Positions 1-9,960 of a stretch of 26,162 nt of DNA are shown piece after piece. The stretch is taken from the NCBI GenBank assembly GCA_025769875.1, contig JAGFNK010000676.1:1-26162 (forward strand), in the 5' to 3' direction. The number at the start of each line of letters is the position of its first letter. Position 1 is the stretch's first letter. The DNA is from Russula earlei (lineage: Eukaryota; Basidiomycota; Agaricomycetes; Russulales; Russulaceae). The notes beneath the pieces were generated by a model. The model saw only the letters and a list, made by a program, of their open reading frames with translations. It was not told the origin of the DNA and searched no databases. The position numbers and the translations under genes were made by a program.

Positions 1-1351
1 ACAAAATATGTATCTTCGGTTTTTCGCGCGCGCATACACCGCTCGAGCGCTTGCAGGCATGATCCATAAGGTTTGCGCACCTGTCTACAGCGCACCTGGT
101 TGTGACCTGTTCCATTGCAGGTCGGCCTGCTGCCTGCGGGAAACCACCAGCAAGTCCCGTTCGCGTATAAGATGTTCAGTCGCGATGATGAGATCGGGTG
201 GAATCAGAGCACGGCGTTCAAGAAGGCTTTCTCAGTGGATGTCGAGATAGCACTTGTTGGCGTATGGTATGCTCTCATTCTCACGCGACACACCTTGTAG
301 CTGATGTGCCATGTAGGGACTGTTTGCTCGGCCTAGTCCCACGCACTCTTTTACGGCCTCCAACACTGCTATTCGCTATTTCCGTCATGCATCTCGCTCG
401 ATGAGCACCGCGCCAAATTCAAGCCCAATTATTATCATCTTCGGCACGATAAAGACCAGAAGGGCACCAAGCTCGGAGAGATGCCGCGGTCAAATCACCA
501 CCATCCTTACTATCACCATCGATATCATGATCAACACCGCAACGGTAAATCGCACGGCGAGGACAACTACGACGGCGGACACACTCAGACCGATGTGCTA
601 GAAGTTTGGTTTTCTGGATGCCATTGCGGTACTTCTACTGTCTTAAAAAGTAGCATGCTCGGCTGACATCCTCTCATGCAGACATGGGGGGAGGCGAAGG
701 TCGGGAAAGAAGCGCGGAAGCTTCCATTTCCGCTTCGTTGGATGATTCGCCAATGCTTCCTTGCCAACACTGGAATACAATTTTACCGCGAATGTTTCAA
801 AGACATCGGCCTCGACCCCAACACGCTCTACCCCTTCGTGACCCCCAGACCTCCGCCTCTAAAGGCAACCGCCTCTGCGATTGCTGAACTCAGGGCTTCT
901 GCTCACGCCGCAGAGCCAACTGACGTCACCCTTACAGACCAAGTGCAGGCCTCGCCGACGGCGTCGTCCACGTTCAGAACGGAAGAGGACGAGGAACTCG
1001 AAGACGCGCTGAGTCCGATCTATGACGAACTGCAACTTTCCAAAGCTTGGTGGATTCTCGAAGTTCTTCCCCTGCGACACAGGGCACAGAAACGTGAGGA
1101 CATGTCGTGGGCTCCGTATTGGCGGTACGCCATTTCTTTTGCCACTCTTTCGGTCATTCATGTGAGCGTGGTCATTGCACAGGATGAATTTGGGCCGGCC
1201 TCGTCAAGTTCCCAGAGCAGTTCGTGAAAGGAAGGAGAAGGTCTACGTCCACCGTTCTGTTCAGATCAGGATGGAGGCAGAGGGTCTAAATGGCGGAAAG
1301 TACGCGCCCAGGGCGAAGTTTGATCACCATGAATTTGAGTGGGTGGATTGA
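1..1351 (+). pseudogene. DUF2235 (Tle1-like) alpha/beta hydrolase, 3' part, decayed
   Basis: C-terminal portion of a DUF2235 hydrolase; the family includes Tle1-like phospholipases with a GxSxG-type nucleophile elbow. Exons read about 1-70, 121-266, 317-628, 682-1124 and 1183-1351, with GT-AG introns of 50-58 nt. Recognisable family blocks are AYTARALAGMIHK, NHQQVPFAYKMFSRDDEIGW, VGVW, GLVPRTL, NTAIRYFRHA, SLDEHRAKFKPNYYHL, TDVLEVWFSGCHC, PLRWMIRQCFLANTGI, LSPIYDEL and WWILEVLPLRHR. The true C-terminus lies past an intron at 1125-1182 and ends VHRSVQIRMEAEGLNGGKYA...FEWVD. The blocks lie in different frames: breaks are needed near 27-33 (in the GFSRG nucleophile motif), 349-353, 390-393 and 683-700 (a G run). 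No GT-AG intron explains these, so the gene looks dead unless the assembly is wrong. The 5' half lies outside the window. Confidence 0.8.
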
Positions 1352-1578
1352 TACATGTCCCACAAGAACGTCTTCCTTCTCGTTGCTTGTCGTCGTGTCT
1401 ATGTCAGCCCTATGCTTACAGGCCATAAATATATCTTTAGTAGTCCGGTCCCCGCGCTAATCAAGCCTCTTTTCATATTCTAATCCGACTTGTCCGACCC
1501 GAAAACGTATATTCTTATGGTTTGAAGTTATTCAAGGTAAGGGTGACAGAAAGTATACTGAATTGAATAAGGCGCGAA

Positions 1579-1645
1579 TGACACAGTGGGTTAGACAGCT
1601 ACGCCTTCTTTCGCTTTTCTAATGCCAGTCCCAGTGGTTCGATCC
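1579..1645 (+). repeat. tRNA-like pol III promoter pair, possible SINE head
   Basis: The segment TGACACAGTGGGTTAGACAG at 1579-1598 resembles a tRNA A box/D arm (compare the usual TGGCNCAGTGGTTAG pattern). GGTTCGATCC at 1636-1645 resembles a B box/T arm but is one base short of the usual GGTTCGANNCC. The spacing of about 40 nt fits an internal pol III promoter. I could not fold a complete cloverleaf: the T-loop would have six bases and the T stem is poor. A decayed tRNA-derived SINE or tRNA pseudogene therefore fits better than a working tRNA. Confidence 0.4.
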
Positions 1646-1802
1646 ACTCCGTGCTTGGAGTTGCCGCGGATGGAAGAGGACGAGAGGCGGTGGTTGCGGC
1701 CACGGCTAGGGGAAGAACTGTTGCAGCCGCTTAGTGCCGCGCGAACGGACAATCCGGACCGTACGTGTAAATAATTAGAATTTAGTTATCGCGTTCGTTT
1801 TT

Positions 1803-1952
1803 CCTCAGTCTTTTACACACAAGACTGAGGTCAGTACTACAATTCCTTTACACTCCTTTAAAGCTAATACTGTACATAGCTATCATTCATATAGGTTAGA
1901 TAAATAACCAATACAGTCTTTTACACGCAAGACTGAGCTATCATTCATATAG
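1803..1952. repeat. Duplicated hairpin and direct repeat cluster
   Basis: Two near-identical hairpins occur about 110 bp apart. The first is CCTCAGTCTT at 1803-1812, loop ttacacac, AAGACTGAGG at 1821-1830. The second is CAGTCTT at 1914-1920, loop ttacacgc, AAGACTG at 1929-1935. A 17-bp direct repeat, AGCTATCATTCATATAG, occurs at 1878-1894 and again at 1936-1952, directly overlapping the end of the second hairpin. The surrounding bases are AT-rich. Loop and stem are both conserved between copies. Function unknown; ends of small elements, a local duplication or RNA stem-loops are all possible. Confidence 0.7.
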
Positions 1953-2379
1953 CTTCAACAAGAACGACGGTAAGTGAATTCACGTGACGTTGGGATGAGG
2001 TGGAGCATCAAGGGCAATCTGAAACGTTCCGGATCCTTACGTGTTAAAGGTGTCGCATTGGCTTTCCTTCGAATGTGAATCAAAGCGTCAGTGCTGTGTA
2101 TGGGACGGGGGTGTCTATTGATCGGGGGTGTAACTGGGATCAGAGGCGGTGAGCGCTGTGGGAACCGGAGGAGTTGGCACCGGAGCGCTGAGATGACAAT
2201 TGTTGGAATGACCCAAGTTAGAATCAACTCGTCCGGCGCATCTCTCACCATGCCCATCTTATCCTCACGCGCGTGGTGAACGAGGCACGGTCCACCTTCG
2301 TCCCCAACTACCACCTTCCGCTCCCAGTAGTATGCGTCCCTTCGTATAACCGGCCGCCTTCCCTTTCTAATAACCCAAA

Positions 2380-5300
2380 GTGAATACAGTACGCCCGCCG
2401 GACGTGCAAGGCTCTGGCTCGCCCTCGGGCAGCGAGCCTCCACCCAGACCGCGGCGCAAACCAGGGCGTGTTCCCGTATCTTGTGCGGAATGCCGGCGGT
2501 GCGCGATTGTCATTCCACCCAAAAAACGTATTCTCGCTCAAGCTTTGCTAGACTCAAGTTGAGATGTGATCGTAAGGCGCGTATGCCGTAGTCGTGGCGA
2601 GCGCAGGATTGAGAAGGTGTCGCTCCCTCCCCTACAGGTCCCTTGCGAGAGATGCGCTAAACGTGGCTGTGCTGCGATCTGTCCTGATGGTCTGTCCCTC
2701 CGTCTGGCGTGTCGTGCGGCGACCCCTCCATGCACTCATAATTCCCGCCAGGTACTCTCGCGAGGCGTAACAGAGGGTTCGTGGACTTATATTTTGCGAC
2801 TGTGGCGTACCGTAGCCGACGCTGATCGCATGGAAGAACCGTGTCAGCGAATCTCGAACAACTACATGCGGCGCAGGTCGAGCGCATGTCTCGTCGCATC
2901 CGCGAGCTCGAGCAAGGCCTTGACCAAGTTTACTCCACCATCTCTAACGAAAAACATCCGCTTCTGAACGACGAGGCCATGGTCGCCTCGGGCCCCTCCA
3001 CCCCGCAAGTATTCGCGACACCATCGCCGATTCATTCTGTACACCAAGATGACATTATCAATCACATCGGTATGCCAAGCGGCTGCTCTTCTCGCTGATC
3101 AACGTCTGAGAGCTCGGGAACACCTAGGCACGCTCAACATCGGCCCAAAAGGCAGTTCATGCTTCTACGGCGCGACAGCTAGGGGAGAAGTGAGTGCGGT
3201 TTTAGCCCGGCTCGCGAGCGGCACTAACTACTCTTCTTTATGTTCCTCCCTTCTAGTTTCTCCTCAGGACTGGCCGCCAAAAACGCGATACGTCATATTT
3301 TCGACACACACGATTGAGCCAGCGCGTCTTGTCGGTTCCATTTATGGAGGCATCGCCCGAACTTATCGCCCCGGACATCCGTCAAATAGTCTATGATCAT
3401 CTACCTTCGTTCGAAGACGCACGAGGGGCGTGCGAGCTCTTCTTAAACTGCTCATCATACATGTAACCTGGTTCCAGGACTAGACAACCATTCTTATTGC
3501 TTACTTGCGAACCGGACAGGGCTTCTTCTTTGACAAGGGAGGAGCTATTGCACATCCTCGAAATCGTGTATCAAAACAAGTGGGCCCCGAGCTCTTTGGC
3601 TCTCTGCTGTCCTTCGGCTGAACCTTCTTGTAGGAGCGCCGACCTGGAACCTCCCACACATCATCTCAGCCTCCTTTTTGTTGTACTCGCTCTGTCGAGA
3701 TTGCTATACGGAGAGAACAACTACACGGTGGATTCACAAGACTATTTCATGCTGTCCCGCGTGGCGTTGACTCTCGATTCACCGGTGACAACGACCACTG
3801 TTACCGCCGTGCAGACCATCGTGCGTGGCTCACTCACCGTTGCTTGCAGAGCTCTAAAGAGTACAGGTCTACATGATTGAGTACTTGGTACTGAGTGATG
3901 TCCATATCGATCCCACTGGCTGTGCCAGGGCATGGGTGTACATTGGCATGGCGATGAAGCTCGCACATAGTGTGAGTTCCGTGCGGTCGTTTTCTCGCGA
4001 TGACTGTCACTCACTTTTATGCCAGATAGGCCTTCGTGAGCACTTTGGGATCAGCCAACTCGCCGTTATACTAACCCACGGTTCCAGACCTCGGTGGTGC
4101 GAGATTCCGGCTAGAGCAGCGCGAAATCAAGCGGCGTAACCGAGTGTTTTGGCACCTCCTCACTTCCGACGTGTGGGCCGTCAGTCCTACAGCACTCTTC
4201 CATTTTGTTCACGATAGCTCAAGAGCGTATGTCCAGAGTTTCACGTCTGGCCGACCACCAAGCACATCATTAAGCTTTGTCGATTGTGATCTCCCGGATG
4301 ACAGCGAGGAGCAGGCCGAGAATGATGGCGAAAGGCTCATGAGCTGTACGTCTATTTCACTCTTCCACTGCCGATCGTACCAAGCATTATCCAGACCACC
4401 GTTGGAACTACGAGTTTATCAAGTTGTTGTCTCGTGTCATTGCCATTGCGTTCACCTCACAGCCGCCTTCATACGCGGCCATCCTTGACCTTGACAGGAA
4501 GTTGAGGGACTTTTATGTACCTGCGTATCTGAGACTTCAGTGGACGGGTCGAGAGTCATCGGATAATCAACTTTGGATCAAGCGCTGGGTTGTACTTTCC
4601 AACAAGGAATGGGGTAGGTGGTCACCCTTACGTTTTGGCATACCAAGCTGGATCTTCCCGCAGCGTTATTAAACATCCATCGTGTATACTTTGCGCAAGC
4701 ACTTCGAGAAAATCCCCTGGATCCACTGAGGCACAGATACGGTCTCTCGGTCATGGCCCTCTATCGATCTTCGTTCCGACTTATCGAAGGCTGCATGAAG
4801 ACTTGCCAAGCCTGCCCTCCAAACATCCAATTCTTCCGCACGAGTTTTTCCAGTTCCAAAGTGCTTTCGGTGATCGTATGTTTTCTCTTGCTTCAGTGCC
4901 CTTCCCATAAGTTGCCCTAACACCTCACAGATCGTGATGTGCTTGCTCGTATGTTCTGCACCCAAGTCGAACTTGGTGATGCCCGCTCTCGAGGTGCTGA
5001 ACAAGGCAGTTGTGCTTTTCGAGACTGGCGTCGAATGCGGCAGCATCCACATGTCCGAGAACATGGCAAGTGTTATATTATTGCCGCGCACAGCCCCTCA
5101 TTCACACGGACACCCGTACGCAGGAGGCTGTGCGCAACTTGCATCGCGAAGCACGAGAGGCAGTCGAAAAGATCCAAAGGTCTGGCGAACAGCCTCATGC
5201 ACCTTTGCGAGCGGACGAACTGGACCGACTTCGTGGTCTGTTGCAGACCGCACCAACCATCCACGTGGCAGAACAATTGGCAATTGACTACCACGCAATC

Positions 5301-5567
5301 AGCGGACTCGACGTGCCGACGACAGCATCTCGTCATTCGTCCGCCGACTCGTATTCATCACCAGATCCAAGGCTGGTGGAGCAAGTAGAGATGGTGAGCT
5401 CGCACTCCTCGACCCCGAACAAGGCGTTCCCAGGTGAGGAAGACTTCGGGGTGGGTACTGCGGAGCAGGGGCTGCTGCTGCTGCAGGGCGCCGGCCGAGC
5501 ATCGCCACCACAACCATACATTCTGGACGCATCGTGGCAGGATTTCGTTGCGCAGCTGGGATTCTGA
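2380..5567 (+). CDS. Zn2Cys6 fungal transcription factor with middle homology domain
   Basis: Nuclear DNA-binding regulator; target genes unknown. Spliced model: 2380-2498, 2552-2576, 2638-2689, 2752-2776, 2837-3069, 3128-3189, 3257-3462, 3520-3820, 3867-3971, 4026-4035, 4088-4179, 4237-4345, 4395-4613, 4664-4869, 4931-5065, 5094-5567, about 790 residues. The zinc cluster is near residues 35-65, with cysteines spaced CX2CX6CX5CX2CX8C (SCAECRRLKLRCDRK, then VPCERCAKRGCAAICPDG). A coiled-coil linker follows (VERMSRRIRELEQGL). The fungal-specific domain (NRVFWHLLTSDVW, SGRPPS, LDRKLRDFYVPAYLRL) fills the middle and the tail is Ser/Pro-rich. Oddities: intron 2 (2577-2637) starts with GC, exon 10 is only 10 nt, and between 5065 and 5094 the frame continues only if 28 nt (GCAAGT...CAG) are removed. 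That is too short for an ordinary intron, so it may be a frameshift. Exons 4 and 5 are the least certain. Confidence 0.82.
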
Positions 5568-5772
5568 GACGGTATGTTGTGTTTGCTTTAGCTACCCTTG
5601 GTGGTTGTACATAGGGTTGTGTATGACCAGTGGACACCATTCAATTTTGTGGCGTCGTTACCAGGGGCGTTGATTGATCTTATGTCAGCGGCACTATCCC
5701 GTGATTTTTTTTTCTGTCCCTTTCGTTCGTTCATCCTGACGGCCATCTTCCAAAAAATATCCCCATCGCCTC

Positions 5773-7577
5773 ATGGCATATATACCCACCCACGCCCTTG
5801 CCGGACTTCGCAACTATAGGTACAAGGGTGTGGACAAGTGCGTTTTTCAAATCATCTGTGTCACTCGATCGCTGAAATTTCACCAAAAGATCCTTCCTCT
5901 CGAATTATGTATTGAACCCGTTCTGGACCTGGTTCGTCACGCTCTGGCCCGAGTGGGTCGCACCCAACATGGTACGCTACCCCAGCTTACAGTTTATCGA
6001 CATCTTCTCATGTGGTTCGCAGATCACCCTGACCGGCCTCGCAATCGTGCTGCTCAATTTTGCGACCCTGTCATTTTATGATCCTGCGTATCTGGCAGAA
6101 AAGGGCGGCGCGAAGGGGCCCCCACACTGGGTGTACTTTACGTGCGTGCTTTAGGCCGTGCCTGAACCTGGATCTGCTCAACTGATGCTGACACGTCACG
6201 CGCAGTTGGGCCGCAGGCATGTTCCTGTATCAAACCCTTGACGCGATAGATGGGTACGTCCCTTTCAAGACCATGGTGGAATAACGCAGATTTGATGGGG
6301 CGACGATCCGGACAGCAAGCAGGCTCGTCGGACCGGTATGATGGGACCTTTGGGCGAGATGTTCGACCACGGTGCGTGCTGACGCTCCCCTATCTGGGGC
6401 GTGGGTTCACCCGTGATATAGGATGCGACGCTCTTAACACTACTGTGAGTGCAACGTGACACGCTTCCTTCTTGATTCCCCCGCGTTAACACCTATGTAG
6501 CTGGGGGTGATCCTCGCATGCCACGCACTGAACCTCGGCCGGTCATGGTGGACCGTTGCTTCGCAAGTTGGCACACTCGCAAATTTCTATTTAACTACTT
6601 GGGAGGAATATCATACCGGTTGGTGATTTCCACCTGTCATGTTCCACTCGCCCTGATGCCTAGGTCTAGGCCAATTATACCTTGGAGTTTTCTCTGGCCC
6701 TGTAGAAGGTATCCTTATGATTGTCACAATATTTATGATTACTGGCTTTGCTGGTATGTCTACGATCGCCAGCTATGACCAGATATTGAACGTCATACAG
6801 GGCCTACGTTCTGGGATCAAAAGCTATTGACGCTTACTCGATTAGAGAATGTCGGGTGGATATCCTCCCACGTCCCTAACATTGGGATCAATGTGTGTTT
6901 CATGATTTTTGCAGGATTCTGCCTAGCCTTCAACATCATCACGAGGTGCGTCCTTATCGTTAACTGTTTCGTTTTTGCTGATCCGTGGCCAGCTATATGA
7001 ACGTTTTTCATGCACGCCGCGGATCCGGGATACTCGTGGTAAAACCACTACTATTCCTCCTTCCATTCCTTGCGTCTGTATTGCTGCACCTCGCATGGCT
7101 GAATCAGCCGTCTTTGCGAAACCCGGACATCATCAACTCCTCTGCATTTGTTCCTTTCATGTGCGCCTGGGGCCTGCAATTTGCCCATGTTGTAGGACGG
7201 ATCATTATCGCCCATGTCACCAGCCAACCGTTCCCGGTTTGGAACCCGATGTACATTCTGAGTATCGTTGGGGCAATTGATGCTAACATGCCAATCCTCT
7301 TTGATCGGTAATATTCGGCCGATGTACCGTTGGGCCACGACGCTGACTTGGTAACAGACCACCATTAATTCAACGCTCACCGGAGAATATTACGAAGTTT
7401 GTGTTCGTCGTGCTGGCACTCTCGTTCGTGACATATGCACGCTTCGTAGTGCTAGTCATTTCTGATATTACGAATTACTTGGGCATTGCATGTCTGACGG
7501 TGCGTAAAAGAGACGCGAACGGTGTTTGGAGGAGCGCGATCCCGAGGGCGCCGATTAGCGGGGAGAAGAGGGTGTGA
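5773..7577 (+). CDS. CDP-alcohol phosphotransferase (choline/ethanolamine phosphotransferase)
   Basis: Final enzyme of the Kennedy pathway in ER/Golgi membranes: transfers phosphocholine or phosphoethanolamine from the CDP-alcohol to diacylglycerol. Exons: 5773-5837, 5890-5971, 6023-6141, 6206-6253, 6316-6371, 6422-6444, 6501-6618, 6670-6753, 6801-6945, 6993-7307, 7358-7577, giving 424 residues, the usual family length. The catalytic signature DG-X2-AR-X8-G-X3-D-X3-D is complete (LDAIDGKQARRTG, then PLGEMFDHGCDALNT, about residues 103-130) although two introns interrupt it. The N-terminal block NPFWTWFVTLWPEWVAPNM and several hydrophobic segments later fit the multi-spanning family fold. No frameshift or internal stop was found. 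The sequence does not decide between choline and ethanolamine preference. It lies 45 nt upstream of the next gene's first ATG. Confidence 0.93.
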
Positions 7578-7590
7578 TAGATTAGAGCGA

Positions 7591-7612
7591 ATAGATTAGA
7601 TTAGATTAGATA
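7591..7612. repeat. Short GATTA microsatellite in a 45-bp spacer
   Basis: About four units of the pentamer GATTA/ATTAG lie between the stop of the phosphotransferase gene and the first ATG of the histidyl-tRNA synthetase gene. This is nearly the whole spacer, so it must overlap the end of one transcript and the 5' region of the next. Confidence 0.75.
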
Positions 7613-7622
7613 GACCTGCTTA

Positions 7623-9855
7623 ATGAGGCGACGAACCGAGTCGAGTCAATTCCATCAAATTAATTGCATGCTCGCTCGCTCTTGGCAAATCAGACTTGTC
7701 CATCACTTGTTTACTCTCAAGAGTCCTCGCTTTCATTCAATGGCCTCCTCATCCCTGGACGCTCTCAACGCCGAGCTCACGCGGCAGACAGAGCTGTTCA
7801 ACAAACTGCGACTTGAAAATTCTGACCCTGCCGCCCTCGAGGAATCACGCAAGAGGTTAGGCGAAATCAAGAGGGAGCTTGCCTCGCTCAAGCCAACAGG
7901 GAAAGACGCGAAGAAGAAGGAGCGCCTGCTTCTTAAAACGCCCAAGGTATGTTACGTTGCCCGCTCGTCCGGCCTGCGTTGCTGAGCGAGCACTCCTCCC
8001 CTTGCTCACGCGCAGGGCACGCGCGACTATGGTCCGGGAGAGATGTTCTGCCGAGACTACGTCGAGCGTATCGTGAAAGAGTGTTTCGTGCTGTACGGTG
8101 GCGCGCAGCTCGACACGCCCGTTTTCGAGCGCAAGGACATACTCGCGGGCAAGTACGGCGAGGACGCGAAGCTCATCTTCGATCTCGAAGACCAAGGCGG
8201 AGAGCAGCTCGCCCTCCGCTACGACCACACCGTCCCTCTCGCGCGATACCTCGCCATGGGCGGCGCGACCAACACGCAATCGAAGCTGTGGCAGGTCGGG
8301 AAGGTCTATCGGAGAGACAGCCCGGTCATGTCCAAGGGCCGCATGCGGGAGTTTTCGCAAGCGGTGCGTGTTTGTTTTTTTTTTTCTGGGGGGGGGGGTC
8401 CTTTTCTCTGTTGAGCGAGCGTCTCACATGCGCGCAACGACCGCCGCAGGACTTTGACATTTCTGGCCAGTGGGATACCATGATACCCGACGCGGAGCTG
8501 CTCAGCTTGCTGTGCACGATCCTCACGCGACTGCAAGTCGGCGAATTCACGATCAAAGTGCGTCGATCCGGCGCCCCCCGTTCTGTTCGTTCGGAACCTC
8601 TTTGTGACCGGTGCACAGATCAACCATAGGAAGATCCTTGACGGTATCTTCGAGGTCTGCGGCGTGCCCGCGGAGAAGATACGTCCCATATCGTCCGCCG
8701 TCGACAAACTGGACAAGGTACTTCGGACGACACGTTGCCCCTCGGTCTGCGCTGACCTTCCAGCATAGCTGCCGTGGTCCGATGTGAAAAAGGAGATGAC
8801 GGAGGAGAAAGCTCTCGATTCCGCTTCTGCGGACAGAATCGGCGAGTACGTGAAGCAAAAGGGTGCGCCGGTCATTCGAGGATCCGTCCGTCCGCCGTCT
8901 TGCTGATTGAGGGGGTAGGCAGTCGACAGCTGCTCGATCGGCTCCTGACCGACGTGACGCTGACGGCCAACGCAAAGGCAAAGCAGGGTCTCGGCGAGAT
9001 GGCCATCTTGTTCACTTTCCTCGACGCGTACGGAATCACCGATAAGGTTTCTCTCGTTTTCGGCACCTACATGAAAGCATCGATTGAACCCGTTTACGCA
9101 CACAGATCTCGTTCGACTTGTCATTAGCACGCGGGTTGGACTACTACACGGGTCTAATCTATGAAGCCATTGTCGAGGCGTCGGCGCCACCCGGCCTCAA
9201 GGTGGCAGAAAACCTTGATCCAGCGCCTGCCACGCCAGCAGCGGCGCCGAAAAAGAAGGGCAAGAAATCCGGACCAGACGAGGACGAAGAGATCGACGAG
9301 TCGCAGGTCGGCGTAGGGTCGATCGCCGCCGGTGGGCGGTACGACGACCTCGTGGCGATGTTCTCCGCGGCGGCATCGAGCGACGGCAAGAAGTGGGCCG
9401 GTCTACCGTGTGTCGGCGTGAGCATCGGGCTGGACCGCATCTTCGCGTTGCTCTGGCCCAAGTGGGTCGAGAGTGGGATGCGCAGCAAAGAGGTGTTCGC
9501 GTACGTGTTGTCGGCGGGCGACGGCCTGCTCCAGGAGCGCATGGGGCTCGTGCAGGAGCTCCGCGCGGAAGGCATCGCCGCGGACTTTTTGGCGAAGAAT
9601 AAGCCGAAGCTGAACGCTCAATTCGCGGCGGGCGAGCGAGACGAGGTGCCTTATGCTATCATCCTCGGCGGGGACGAGCTCAAGGCGGGGCTGGTGACGG
9701 TCAAGGAGCAACGTTGGGAGTTCATGGAAGGGAAGAAGACGAAGGTCGAGTCGGCGGATAAAGGCACGCAAGTACCGCGCGCCGAGCTGGCGCAATGGCT
9801 CAAGGCTACGGCGACGTTCAAGGATTGGGCAAGTGGGAGGCTAATTCGACAATGA
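7623..9855 (+). CDS. HTS1: Histidyl-tRNA synthetase, probable dual mitochondrial/cytosolic
   Basis: Class II aminoacyl-tRNA synthetase charging tRNA-His. Exons: 7623-7946, 8016-8363, 8450-8557, 8619-8717, 8769-8849, 8912-9046, 9106-9855; 614 residues from the first ATG, 575 from the ATG at 7740. The 7740 start opens [16 protein letters not shown], a WHEP-like helix, followed by [20 protein letters not shown]. Family motifs: [14 protein letters not shown], motif 2 ([17 protein letters not shown]), the histidine loop [27 protein letters not shown] (motif 3) and the anticodon-binding domain ([27 protein letters not shown]). A Lys/acidic insert (about 40 residues) lies after EASAPP. In-frame ATGs at 7623 and 7668 add a basic leader ([19 protein letters not shown]...) like a mitochondrial presequence; yeast HTS1 uses the same two-start arrangement. 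The exon 5 donor is uncertain: GTGAAG at 8850 keeps frame, whereas homology would favour a donor just after KQKG. Confidence 0.95.
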
Positions 9856-9960
9856 ATTGGTAGTTGAGACATATCTGGCCCGTGATACATAGCATAGAGT
9901 ACACCATCAGAAGGCGAATGGAAAATTTCTATTGTGTACGCTTGTGGTGAGACTGCACTT
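9856..9960. other. 105-bp convergent 3' spacer
   Basis: The histidyl-tRNA synthetase gene (plus) and the ankyrin gene (minus) end tail-to-tail with 105 bp between stop codons. Their 3' UTRs and polyadenylation regions probably overlap, giving possible antisense pairing of transcripts. No clear polyadenylation hexamer was identified. Confidence 0.6.

Larger units (their letters stand above)
1352..2379. other. Non-coding stretch between hydrolase remnant and regulator gene
   Basis: About 1 kb without a supportable gene. The reading frames present (for example a minus-strand frame at 1955-2443) have no recognisable domain and overlap the regulator's start. The stretch holds the tRNA/SINE-like segment at 1579-1645 and the hairpin repeat cluster at 1803-1952, listed separately. 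The rest presumably contains the 3' end of the hydrolase transcript and the promoter of the regulator; no TATA box or other element stands out. Confidence 0.5.

Noticed and set aside
1579..1665. A functional tRNA gene
   Set aside because: The T-loop is one base short, the T stem does not pair and no acceptor stem could be drawn, so it is kept only as a tRNA/SINE-like remnant.
8370..8400. T run followed by G run in synthetase intron 2 as a terminator or structural element
   Set aside because: It is an ordinary homopolymer tract inside an intron; no hairpin precedes it.
8306..9190. Long minus-strand open frame (294 codons) opposite the synthetase
   Set aside because: It overlaps exons and introns of a clearly recognised gene on the other strand, has no domain, and long shadow frames are expected in GC-rich coding DNA.
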